From the NCBI GenBank assembly GCA_032209605.1, contig JASFXZ010000007.1, positions 24,798,264 through 24,862,263 on the forward strand: a stretch of DNA of 64,000 bases, in the 5' to 3' direction. This DNA comes from Mactromeris polynyma. Taxonomy: Eukaryota; Mollusca; Bivalvia; Venerida; Mactridae. The notes beneath the pieces were generated by a model. That model did not search any database, was not told the origin of the DNA, and was given only the letters and a program-made list of their open reading frames with translations. Below are positions 35,790-47,800 of this stretch, in pieces (the first letter of the stretch is position 1; the number at the start of each line of letters is the position of its first letter). Position numbers and translations under genes: made by a program.

Positions 35790-37324
35790 TTATTCTGGCC
35801 GTAATGGTTCTGGGGACTGTAAGTATTGGAAAGTCTGCTACCTTGGCTTGGCATAGGGACTGATACCTGGCTATTATGGTATTTGTTATACGGATGGTAC
35901 AAAGGATTATCTTTTTCTGGACAGTCCCGTCTATAATGACCAAATTGCCCGCAAGTAAAACATTTCACAGTTTTACGGTTCTGGTTATTTCTAACATACC
36001 CATTACTATTTTGTTTGGCCTCGATGTTTGCAACTCGAGCGTTTAAGTTGTCTTGGGGTTCATAGTTGGAGCTAAATATGGATCTTAGCTCTAACTCTTT
36101 AATTCGTCTCAATATTGGCTCCTGAAAATCACTTATTTCTCTACAGTACGAGCTACTTTTTCTGGCCAGAACTACATCTGACTCAACAGCAATACGGATT
36201 GCCTCATTCATGGATTTTGGATTACCAACTATCAAGGCTTGACGTAACTGGTCGTCATTTACGGCTTCAGTAAAATAATCAAGACTAAGGTCTTCTCTGT
36301 TATGTACATCTAAATCGGGATAGGCTAATCGGACCATCTTTTGAATGTCCCTAGCTAAGTCATCAATCGATTCATTCTTTTGTCTAATTCGGGTACGCAG
36401 TTTGGAGACTTGAACTTTTCTTTGGTTATTAGGCTGATACCTTTGGATCAAGGTTTCTACTATACAATTATAGTCTTTAAATCTAGAAGAGGGTATCTCA
36501 TTTAAAATATCGGTGGCTTTCCCTCTAAGATTAATGGCTAATTCCATAGCTTTACGGCTAGGTGAGCAGTCATTTATTTCACTAATAACCTCAAATTGTC
36601 TTAAATAAGCATTCAGGTCTGAAGTTCCATCATATGTGGGTGGTTTAATTTTGCTAAGATTTTCTCGGGGAGGGCTGGAATATCTACTTTGTCTCCAATC
36701 TGCATTTTTTGGTCTAATTCGGGATTGGGTTATGCTATCTGACTCTAATGGATGGGCCCGCCTAACATCCGTCATTCCCCTGAGATCCTGCTCATAGGCT
36801 TGTAGGTAACTACCAGGAAGGGCGTATCCAGTACCAATGGGTTGTTCTGTGCCCGCCCCAGACGACCCCTCAACCCTTGCAAGATACCCCAACGCACTAA
36901 TATTGTCATCCAGTGTTTCCAACTCTGTCCTTTAAACAGAGCTTCTACTTGCGCAAGCCTTTTGACCCCCGGGGCGCAGGAAAGCACTGGATCTGGTAGA
37001 CTGCCTGCCAGGTTGGATAAACTCCTGGTCAGAAACAAAACACTCGCCTTCTTGACGCCGGCGCCAAGCCACTTCACCAGTCGGTGTCCCATATACCCAT
37101 TCAGAGGATAACTGACCCATTGACCCCACTCCACGACAGGAGGCAGATGTACCAGCTAGCGGTACGGAATCCCCACTGGCTTGGTATGCATTGGAAGGTT
37201 TAACTATATTTGGTTCTATTGGTTCGGGAACTTGAATAACTACATGTCTGTCTCCCTCCTGAGAATTACTAGGTACCTCAGGTGGAATTGCATACTGGTC
37301 TGTATCTATTCGAATTGACTCCAT
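35771..37324 (-). CDS. gag: Gag of the gypsy element, interrupted by one in-frame stop
   Basis: ATG 37324 opens a frame with a single TAA at 36932-36934 (codon 131) and then stays open in the same frame to the stop at 35771, 518 codon positions in all. The downstream part has a capsid-like helical region (for example LNAYLRQFEVISEI) and a C-terminal zinc knuckle CFTCGQFGHYRRDC of the CX2CX4HX4C type, for RNA binding. The upstream 130 residues are proline- and acid-rich, like a matrix-type leader. Either the stop is a disabling point mutation or translation starts again downstream, where no early ATG was seen. Confidence 0.9.
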
Positions 37325-37417
37325 GGTTTATGTATACACAGGACTTGTGAATATACAAAGTACAAATTTATCAATAATAAGATTAGTGCTTAAAAAAAAT
37401 ATATAGCAAGTAGTTCT

Positions 37418-37604
37418 ACACACTGGTAACGTGTGTAAACAATCGGTCTACAATGGTAAGGTCTATTTTATTTGCTTGGAAGTAGCAAACAAAAAAAACA
37501 AAAAACAATTATATTTGCTTGGAAGCAGCAAAGAAATGGTCAGGAAGTAACGTAAGCCTGGGAACGGCTTACTATTATATTAGCATAAGCCTGGAAATGG
37601 CTTA
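37418..37604 (-). repeat. Hairpin array 2, in the leader before gag
   Basis: Five hairpins of the same build as array 1 but with other stems: 37418-37436 (ACACAC, loop TGGTAAC, GTGTGT), 37471-37489 and 37514-37532 (TTTGCT, loops TGGAAGT and TGGAAGC, AGCAAA), 37553-37571 and 37586-37604 (TAAGCC, loops TGGGAAC and TGGAAAT, GGCTTA). Loops are seven bases and all begin TGG on the plus strand, hence end CCA in the transcript. Confidence 0.8.
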
Positions 37605-37887
37605 ACTGTTATACGGAGTTTTTGGATACAAAACACACTGATATATGGACTCAGTCAATAATTTCTACGTAATACAACGTTATGATATTCAATAAAAACA
37701 CAAAGCCTGCTACAATAACACGTTGGCAACGGTAAACAATGTACGGGTAACCAGTACGTCGGAGTGCTCTCCCTTTGGTAAACTTAACCTTGTCAACTAG
37801 AGCAGAACGGGCTAATCACAATAGGCCAACGGATAAATCTGTCGGTAATTTGAGCGACGCACTGGATTGTCAAATGGATCCTTGCCG

Positions 37888-37897
37888 GCTGCCACCA
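37888..37897 (-). other. Primer-binding site, probable tRNA-Leu
   Basis: One base after the 5' LTR the transcript reads TGGTGGCAGC, complementary to a tRNA 3' end GCTGCCACCA as in eukaryotic tRNA-Leu. The match weakens after ten bases, so the isotype is tentative. Confidence 0.7.
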
Positions 37898-37898
37898 C

Positions 37899-39061
37899 TG
37901 TAACACCTCGCTCTTTCTGTTGTCTCTCCGATGTGTGTAAGGAGAAATGTCCCAAATGATATGTGCGGGTAGCGTGACAGGGACAAGAACAAGGTGTGCT
38001 GACAGAAATATCCAACTGGCCAATTATTTGAATAAACTCAGTAATACACAAGGCGGAGTAATATTTCAATCAGATTTAATAAATCCAAGATTTAAGTAAA
38101 TAGCACACGAAATATATATCTAAAATGATGATCAATAGCCTGGCGGGTGATGCCGGTCGTTATTCACGGGAAAGGGATAAATAGCAATAGATCTACATAG
38201 ATCTAACAATCTACAATAATAAATAATAGTTACCAATAATGGTTAAGATAATGTAGATTCTCATGTATATATGGAAACTATATAGACTCTTGCAACTCTA
38301 TAAAGTATAATACGGAATTGACTGATGTCAGTCGTGGAGTGAGGTGAGGAAACGCGGCGACGTCTCTATTTATACGGAACGTTTCCTCACAGTTCCTCAC
38401 AGTTCCTCACTGAGCACCAAAATTACTCACGGAATATACCGAGTACAAACAACGTTAAATTATTTAGTTTGAAACATAGCGCGGTACATCACCCGTAAAA
38501 CTAGTCATATAACAGGACAAGAAACAAATAATAATTATAATATGACACTAACGATTTGTATACACACCCGAGAATTAGGTCAAGTGAGGAAAACGTCATC
38601 GCGCATGCGTATGACGTACGTCAACGAATGGCGACTGCTAGACACATGTGAATGAATAAAGTATACTATTCTGGATATTCTGTATTAAATAAAGTATTAT
38701 GAATTGAATGATCGGTCCAGACAGACAACTGAGGTACAATTCTAAGTGCCGACGTGGGTAAATATGATTGACATAGTTTGACATGTTTGTATTTAAGACA
38801 TAAATGTGATGACCTAATTCTCGGATAGTCAAAACATAACGATGCATAGAAATATCCCAGCAAGTTAAGAATGATTGATTTACACAGTAAATCAAACAAC
38901 ACGTTCAACAATTGCTGGTGTAAAGTGTATATAATAAGCCACCCCCCTAATTGTGAAATGTACTATTAACTGTATTAATTTAATTTCTAACTGTTATTTA
39001 ACATGCATTTATAAGAGAACACAACCAAGATAGAGCTGGCATGATTATGCCAAGCATTACA
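37899..39061 (-). repeat. 5' LTR with promoter
   Basis: Identical to the left LTR except at 38624-38625, where the palindrome is broken. TATAAATAG lies at 38366-38374 on the minus strand. Immediately upstream are three close repeats of GTGAGGAA (38387-38412), with further GTGAGGAA words in both orientations nearby. Confidence 0.95.
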
Positions 39062-39289
39062 CTTGTTTAAAAGTGAAACCAAATGAATATAACCATCATA
39101 CAAATAAAACGAGCAAAGTAAATCATATTCCCATTGGAGAGTGAATGATGAACACAGACCTATATATACGAGCAAATTCAAAGAATTTCAAATCCTAGGC
39201 GAATCAGATTGCAAATATAAGGTTCAGATAAACGAAACTGAACTGTGACGTCATCGTCATATCGATTGCACATAAAAAAATATATTCTC

Positions 39290-40235
39290 TTCAAATTAAA
39301 TTTCTTAAGAGAATACAATATATCATTACCTGTTTTGATGAAAATGACCTGCGGAACTGTATTTTTATCTGTGAACTTGACCTACCGACCTCAAAATCAA
39401 AAGGAATAGTCCTGTCATAACCAGCTTGCCTATAAAGCTTGAGGACCATAGACCCAAGTATTCTAGAGTTATAGAGCGTTTTTCCAGAGTAGGTCATCGT
39501 TGTCTTGACCTATTTACCTCCAAAGAAAGGGATCACCTACCATACATGATCAAGAGGCTTATGAATTATATCGGGTTATGAATCAAAAACTGAAGACAGA
39601 ATATATCATTCAATGTCTGTATACCTTATATAGTTAACATTAAGTAACATAACTTTTCCGTTAATCAAGCAATCTGACTCAAACTTACAGGGCCGCATTT
39701 TTGTACAGTAGTATATAATGCTACACAGTTATAGTCAAATAATCCAAATGATGGCATATATACTCCGGACGGTTGGCATTCAATATCTATGTATCATATA
39801 TAGTTAGTAATATAATCTGTTTTGTATCATCGCTCAATTGCAAAAAGAGAGTGTACAAATAGGCGGTTCTTTTTATCATGAAACGTATACTAAGAAGCAC
39901 ATTGGTTGTGAAATGTAAACCACAGGAATTAAAAAATCAAATTAACGTACTATGCTAGGCGATTGTAAACCCCTATATAATGAACCAATCCTGGTAGAGT
40001 TCTGATATGAAATGTTGATTTCCGTCAACAGTGACAAGATGTAGGTATACAAGAAAGCTCGGGATACTTTGATACACGCATAAGGGCCATAACTCTAGTA
40101 TTCCGCAAGCATCTGTCTCAAACATGCGGGACCAAGATTGCATAGAGTAGTTAATAAATCTAAAACGTTTTATTTAAATACTCCAAATGATGTCATAGAT
40201 ATGGCTCCAGACGGACGGACGGACGGACAACGCCA
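39290..40235 (+). repeat. Bivalve-type minisatellite relics ending in (ACGG)n
   Basis: Diverged tandem text with 'ttgacctaccgacctcaaaa', 'gcataagggccataactcta', 'tctgactcaaacttacaggg' and 'caaatgatggcata/caaatgatgtcata', ending in 'gacggacggacggacgg' (40210-40228). The combination of tandem units followed by an ACGG microsatellite resembles pearl/Helitron-like elements of bivalves (recalled). No ORF. Confidence 0.5.
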
Positions 40236-41860
40236 CAAGCTACATGACTATAGCAAGAAGTTGGTTTCCTGCTCCATTTCGTCTTCATTCGTATTTATTA
40301 CATTCCATTATGAAATTATGGTATTGTTGTTATGCATTTAAATTGTATTTCGAGCGTTTATAGAAGTTTAGTTACGCATTTAAAGTGTTCGTTCATAGAA
40401 GTGTGTTAACATATTCCTTGCTTGTGCTTTACGAGTTACTGCGCATTTTGTTTGTGGCATTTCCTGTCGTTTGATGTAAGATTTGACACCCGGTAGCGAT
40501 TGCTGTATCATCCGATGCTAGAAACATAGTTTTGTTGAAACATGAATTAGCAAGTGGATGAATAAGGAAAAAAAGTATCGGTTATCGATATTTGATATAT
40601 TGTATAATAACGAGTTGTTTCATTAAATGTCGCTATAATTTCCGCCCGAGGTTCTGGAAACAAAGACAGCATAAACCCTTTTCATTATAATTCAAAAACT
40701 AATCTTCTGGTATAATAGCAAAGCATGATTTAGCGTCCATTCGTTATAATTATAACATGTCTTTCGATATATCAAGTTTCCTTTTTATGAGCCGAAATCA
40801 TTCGTGTTGTTACTTAAAGCTACAATCCTTCTTCTATATACATGAACTCATCAAATGCATAACATGTGCTATTCATCATATCTAAAAATACAGCAGTTAG
40901 AATGACATATTTGAATAGATGCATCACAATTACAGCATATTGCCAACAATTCAAGAGTCAAAGCACGCGTATGTTAAGCACATACAGTGTGTAATTGATT
41001 AGGCAACATGTGACAGATATGCAATTTAACATCAGTCAGCATGGATTGAGTCCATTGCAAGGAGACAGCAAGGTAGGCCATTATAGTCAAGTTTTCTTTC
41101 AGCACATGTTTGAATTATTATTTGTTATATATAATATTGCTGGAATGAAACAGAAATTTGTGCTAGTATCTTCAGACTGGAATTAGAAACAAACACGAAT
41201 GTGATTATGACGGTAAATGGAGGATAACCGTCGTCGTTGTACTACTGAAGGCAATTCATGAGTCATGTTCGGAATGTCGCAATCAGTTATAAACCAAGGA
41301 AATCGCGTTGAGTTAAAATAAACATCATGCTTGAAACAGCGATTAAACAACGTTAAACACACAACAACACACATAACGACCATTTATGTGATGCTTTCGT
41401 TACAAAAATTAGTTCCGTTGCGTGATTTCTGTTTGCTTTTGAGACAGACTGAAAATGTTTATACAAAGTGTTAAATTCGCTTGTTTGAATGTCACAATAA
41501 CTAGACTAGTGTTATGTATACTGAACATATTTCACATCTGATTTATTTAACAACAGTTTTACCCAACAATTCTAATTGAATTATTTATTAACAATTCACT
41601 AGTTTTTGTTTGTAGGTTCAACACTCTTGCTATGTATAGACATATAACAAATATACACTTCAAATGTATATCCGTCTGCAGTGTTTTATGACAATTTCAT
41701 AAATCATACCAATACATTTTAGTGCACTTTTTGATTTCACTTTAGCCAAAAAAATTGACTATCGTTTACGGGTCGCCTTCTAGTTACTCGAGTCCGTGTA
41801 TACTGGCTGGATTTATCAGGTTTATGTCGCTACGCTACTGCAGAACTCCCGAATAACGCA
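40236..41860. other. Upstream region of the peroxidase gene
   Basis: No coding exon recognised. No clear TATA box near the ATG at 41861; the last 100 bases ('gtttacgggtcgccttctag', 'ctcgagtccgtgtatactgg') are the least AT-rich part and could hold the start site. Confidence 0.35.
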
Positions 41861-44800
41861 ATGATATGTATTGGAAATATGTTGTTGATTTCACTTTTGT
41901 TATCAGTCGTCGATGGTAATCTACAACTATGCAGTAACGTTCTCGCCTGGGCAAATACATTGTTTTACAATGGTGAGTATGTGTTAAGTATTTTTGCGAT
42001 AGAAATTCGACACTTAGTCTACACCTTAATTTAGAACAAAAAGCAACGAAGCGCGGATCTGCGCTATTTAACAGGCAAAACTAGCCTACACACAATGGGC
42101 CCGTTTTATCAACGTTCTTACGCACGAAATTTTCGTAAGATTTACTTACGACATTCTTACGATCGCAAGAGCGTTTTATCAATATTTTCGTACGTATGCA
42201 GACGCTACGAATTCGTAAGATCTTCTTACGACGTTCTTACTATCGCAAGAGCGTTTTATCAATATATACTTACGCATGCAGACGCTACAAATTCGTAAGT
42301 TTAAGCCAAAATGCTACGAATGGTCATAGGCATGCGTAACATTCGTAAATATAGGCTAAGAGACAAATTTGATCAGATGCTAAAGAGAACCATTCTATAT
42401 TTCTTTATTTAAGATTCATGCAGTTAACAATTTCAATAATTTTAGCCTTACTGACAAAAGAAAAGAAGAGCTTATGCGATGGCGCGGTGTCTGTCGTCCG
42501 TACGCCCGTCCGTACGTCCGTAAACAATTGCTTGTGGACATGATAAAGACGTTAGTTTGATTGTATTTCAATCAAATTTATACAGTAGTTAGATGTCCAT
42601 AAGAGCTCTGTTCCTTTAGATATCTAGCCAGAACTGCCCATGCATGACTGGATTATGGCCCTTACAGCTTGTGAACAGAATAGCACCTTCTATATTATCC
42701 GCTGTTTACCAAACTTATACAGTAGGTAGATATCCATGAAAGCTCGGTTCCTTTCGATACCAGCCAGATCCACTCGTGCTTGACTAGATTATGGTCTCTT
42801 GAAAATGACAAATTGTCATGCATGAGCTTGTGAATAGCTTCTATTCTTTATTTGATATTCACCAAACTTGGACAGTCGTTTGATATCCATGGTTCTTTTT
42901 GAAAAGACAGATATGTGCATTCATGACTGCATTATGGCCTTTGAATTTGGCAATATTTCTGTAATCAATATAGCCTCCATAATTGCCTTCTTATAACTTA
43001 AAGACAAAAAGTGAACGAATTCAGTCAGCCAGTAGAGCACATGCCCTCATTGTTCTCTTGTTTTATAGATGTTTGCATAGTACATGTAGTAGTGTATGCA
43101 TGTCATTATAGTGTCTTATTCATTGGCAGACATTAAACATTCATGAATAGTTTTTTGTTTCAGTGCATTCTATTTGCAGTCTAAGATACACAAATGTTAA
43201 CCTTTAAATTAGTGTTGAATTGTATTTGTGTCCTTACTTCAAAGCACATACATTATTTGACTTTGCCTTTGTCTATATTATCATCAGTATTGTTTTTTTA
43301 AAAATGTCATACACCACAACTCAAATACACATTTCAATTTATTGCTGCATAAACAATAAGAAAATAACAATAACAAAATATATATAACAATGATAAATAA
43401 ATCATTTAGAACTGAAGGGGTTCAATGTGGCAAATTTCAGTTGTTTAAATTCTAAAGATTCCCTTTTAAGTTGAACCAATTCTCTGAAAAGAAACATTTT
43501 CTATTTTTTCAATTACATGTATATCAGTTCTGATAGACAGTCACCTGAAATACAGGAAATTTATTGTGAGACAAATATGCAGACACAGCTACACATATAA
43601 CTTTGTTCTGTCAACAAATTTTGTTCTAGTTTTTTAATCCTTATACCAATATGAACCTTTTATTTGCCTTATTGGACTGAAAATTGTGGATAATTACTAA
43701 AAATTAATACAAATAACTATAGGACAGCAGTAAACCCAACATACATTTACGCTTCCTTTTGCCCGCCTGTGCATTGTTGGTGTTGGAACATGTAGCGGCT
43801 GAAATGTATAAGAAGTATGCTTTTATTTTACAAATGAAACAAAGTTAATCAGACGCCCAGTTAGTTCATTTGGTAGAGTGCTATACTAGAATTTCTGGGG
43901 TCGAGGGTTCGAACACCACATTCATATTGATCTACAAAAGTTAATTTGTGATTATTTACTGGCATAACCGTCATAACTATTGTATATAGATTTACATATT
44001 GCAAAGTAGAAGCAATCATCACGACGATCCCCTTGGGACCAGTAGCTCTGGATTCAGTAATATAACTGGGACCTATACTCGCAGTGGTTAGGCATTCGTT
44101 TACCTTAGCGCAAATCTGTGTATCTACAAGTCCATTAATAGGCGGGTAGCCTGTCTTACTTGTAAATGATAAACGTCTGCTATATCAAAGACCTAAACAC
44201 GGTATTTAGGTATTTGGCTATTTGAATAATTTAACAAATTAAAACTACTTACTGTGCAGTTACAGCCACCCAAAACATGCCATTCATTTCAGACAGCTGC
44301 TTTTCATAACAACATTCCACTAACGCCTGCTTCTCCTCCTCCGACCAGTTTGTTTGTCTGCAGTTTGTTTTTGTTTCCGCCGCGTCAGTCATGATAATTC
44401 TATGCAAACGTGTAGATGACAGATGGCGCGAACTACGTTGTTTTCTACCTCCAATTGAAGAGCGTTTGCGTACGAATATTCTTATTCGTAAAATCGTTGT
44501 CATACGTACGAACGCGTTAATAAAACGGTCGTAAGTATTTTCGTAAGAATGCCTTGATAAAACGGTCCTAAGTATTTTCGTAAGAAAATTCTTACGAACA
44601 TTTCGAATCTTACAAACGCTAGTTCGTACGAATATTGATAAAACGGGCCCAATGACTTTAATTAAACTTTACGACGAGGCCGATATGTGCAAGTGTTAAC
44701 ATTAGGCCATGGGCAATTACGAATACTGATTCATATTGAATGTTGATTATGTTACCAAATTTATTGTGGCGTTCCCTGTAGTTACGTATTCTCTCTCTTT

Positions 44801-47800
44801 TAAAAATACAGTATAAATGGGAAAACAAAGTTTCTTCTTTTGCTGATATATGAAGACATTTACAAAATGAAAAGTTTTCCTTTTCTTTCGCCAAGTAATC
44901 TTTCCTGATACTTGACCATGCATGATACCTTACATTGCGTAAGGCCTACATCTAAATAATTTGCGTACAGTATTGGTTAAATGTCTCTTTCTATATACAT
45001 ATAGCATACGGGTTAGTGGCAAATGCAAAGTCCCCGAGGTTCGATGTTTTAACATACATATCTATAAATATCTCTAAAAATGTAAAACTTCAGTATAAAG
45101 ACAAATGTACTTTTCATCGCGAGGATGGCAAAATTAGGTAACCGTAGTTGAGTGTTTATGGTCGCCGATATGAAATAATTTGCCACCTACTACTGCGGGT
45201 GCGAATACCACCAGGTTGTAGAATTTAGTAGTGAGGAAGTCATTCATCGGTGGTTCCACCAAGATCTGCCTTAAATACTATTGCAGTCCTTACGTGACCA
45301 TAGTTGGTTATGGGAGTTAAAACCCCATTTCAGAAACATAGGTATCCTTACAGACTCTTTACCGATAATAATAGTATGTTTTTACTTAAGACATATGATA
45401 TCTTCCATTTAGAAACCTTTGTTAAAATGGAGCAATTTTGTTTGATAATAGTTAAATGAAGCTGGCCTGTCGTATGTAATATTTCCAATTGCTTGGTCTG
45501 ATATGTTTTGGACAAAATACAGAGGCTATTGCAATACATGAGTGTTGATGTCATTGTACATTTCATAGGCAATGTGAATGAGAAAAGTTATGATGAAATG
45601 TATGTTATTGCACATGGAACTGAAAGCAGCAAGAAATGTAATTATATGAAGAAATTTGTTACACAATTAGGATTTGGGTATGTATACAATATGACTGTGA
45701 TCCCACACATTCATCTTACTATTTCTAACTATACTTGTTTCCATGAGTTTGAAAACAGACCTCCTCATAATATAATTAGTTGGCTTCTAGTGCCGCGTAT
45801 TCTACATTCCTTTGTTCGAAGCCCGAATCTCCGTCGATAGCCTTTATATACAGTTTTATATATTGCAGAAATATATACACTTGTTTCATTTTTGGTTACA
45901 TATTTCCTATATGACATGCCAACTATCGTTTTAAATGTAATTTGTAACGAGACATGATAAAGGTAATGCCAACAAATAAAGGTGACATTAGATTTAACAA
46001 TTATTTTCCATTTATATTAATTTATTCTGCAGTGATCTATGTGAACGTATATTATCGACAGCATGCCCAAACGAATCGATAGAAACGCCCAAAATGTGGG
46101 GCTTGAATATCAAGACACTTAATAATGAACCATTCATTTGTCCAGTGGCGACACCAAACTGTAATCCAACTGATTTGTATCGTTCCATTGATGGCTCATG
46201 TAACAATCTGGCTAACCCACACTGGGGTATGGCCATCACTGCACAGCGGCGACACATGCCGAATGCTTATGATGATGGTAATAAATTAGATTCGATCACT
46301 CTACTAGTAAGCAAATTGTTCTTTAGAAGCAGACATATATGCCGAAAATACGCTCATACTGGTATTTTATTGTGTGAAAGCATACTCGTAAGTTGTTTAA
46401 GTCATTGAATTACCTTACGTTTAAATACAGCTAACAAATGACAAATTGAAACAAATGCATTTTCATGTTGTTGAATGTTTAACACTCCGGTGTTTTTAGA
46501 ATCATTACATAATTGTACCATATGACAAATACATATATGTGACTTAGCTTCCAGACTTATGTTATAGCTTCTTCGTTATTAATATACAATGCATCCTAGG
46601 TTATGGAACCCCGCGGACGAAGGGTTGTTTCGGGGATTTACCAAGTGCCCGTCAAGTGAGCAACGTCATACATGCATCCAGAAAGCAAATGAAACTGGAG
46701 ACTGAACTGTCCTATTTATTTGTACAAATGGGACAGTTCCTTTCACATGACTTTGTAGAAACAAAACTCTTCACACGTAAGTAAGCCAAACCTTTATCAA
46801 ATGAATATCATGGTGGTCATGTAAAGAACACATCTCTTGTAATAACATCAGTGAGTTAATATGTGGGGATATAAGTATCAGCACCAACGGCTCAAACAAA
46901 TTATGGCAATTGGCTATTCTTTCCTAAGCGAGTAAATCGGTGTTCATTATATCGCTTCCAGTCGTTCGAGAAGCACATGCGAGTTCAATCACTCCATATG
47001 TATCCACTGCTGTTCATGTTGTTTTTTCTGCAGTAAGATAATTTCGTTGTTATGCTAACAGTGTATATAAGTGTTACCAGATACTTCGGGTATGAACGTA
47101 CTAATGTCATTTTGAGTGAAAGATAAAAAATAACAAAATATGTTTGAGTATGTTGACATTGTAAAGGAAAACATATATCACTCAATCAATAATGAAATAC
47201 GAATTGTTGATTCATAGTTTAACTTCTTTTTAAACAATGATCTGCTCACTGGTAACCATAAATGTTATAATGCTAGGTACAACATGACGCCTTATTAAAA
47301 TAACTGCATTATTGATGCCATTAAATATACCATTCAACATACATAATTTATATAACTAGAAATTTATAGTTTTGTTAAAATGATTTATTAACTGTGTGCG
47401 TACACTCAGGCATTTTTATCAGACAAAGTATAGGTACTGCCGCCATTATATCTTATTATATATATATTTATAGCGATTAAGGTCAATTTGTCGATGCAGT
47501 AGTCTGTATGACAATGGCTTTATTATAATACGATTATGGCACAAACATTCTACTATCATCCATTTCTAATATTAGATTGTTATTTTTGTAGTTGTAAATA
47601 GCGACAGACAATACATATCTTATCTAACAAATACGATTTGTGTATTATAATTGGTTGATTGAATTCTTCTTTGACGAGTTTTTTTGTAAGGATTTATTTT
47701 TCAACATGTTGCAAAAAAACATTATTTCATTTAACATACCGGAAGACATTCTATCTACGCAATTTAACTTTTTTTAAAAGATATTTATGTTATTAGTACG

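Larger units (their letters stand above)
28728..39061 (-). mobile_element. Full-length Ty3/gypsy LTR retrotransposon
   Basis: 10334 bp, transcribed leftwards. Two 1163-bp LTRs (28728-29890 and 37899-39061) start TG and end CA and sit between copies of CTTG (28724-28727 and 39062-39065), the likely target duplication. In transcript order: 5' LTR, primer-binding site, hairpin-rich leader, gag, protease-RT-RNase H, integrase, a second hairpin-rich spacer, an extra zinc-finger ORF, a purine tract and the 3' LTR. The order RT-RNase H-integrase defines Ty3/gypsy (Metaviridae). The LTRs differ at only two adjacent positions that I could find (29453-29454 against 38624-38625), so the insertion is recent. 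Nevertheless gag has an in-frame stop, and pol and the extra ORF have frame changes. Confidence 0.95.
42097..44650. mobile_element. Harbinger-type element in peroxidase intron 1
   Basis: The ends gggcccgttttatcaa (42097-42112) and ttgataaaacgggccc (44635-44650) are perfect complements and are flanked by AAT on both sides (42094-42096, 44651-44653), a 3-bp duplication as PIF/Harbinger elements make. About 200 bp inside each end the words 'cgtaag/cttacg' and 'gttttatcaat' are repeated many times as subterminal repeats. Near the right end a minus-strand Myb/SANT-like exon is kept (44253-44392); no DDE transposase was seen. The centre is filled with a minisatellite and a tRNA-derived SINE head. 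Length 2554 bp. Confidence 0.82.

Noticed and set aside
43852..43922. Functional tRNA gene
   Set aside because: A and B boxes are good, but the acceptor arms do not pair and the sequence is embedded in a transposon; called a SINE head. The same applies to 14536-14622 and 47878-47955.
45508..45840. Stand-alone 110-residue ORF
   Set aside because: Only 45569-45677 is coding, as peroxidase exon 2 with matching phases on both sides; the rest is intron read-through.
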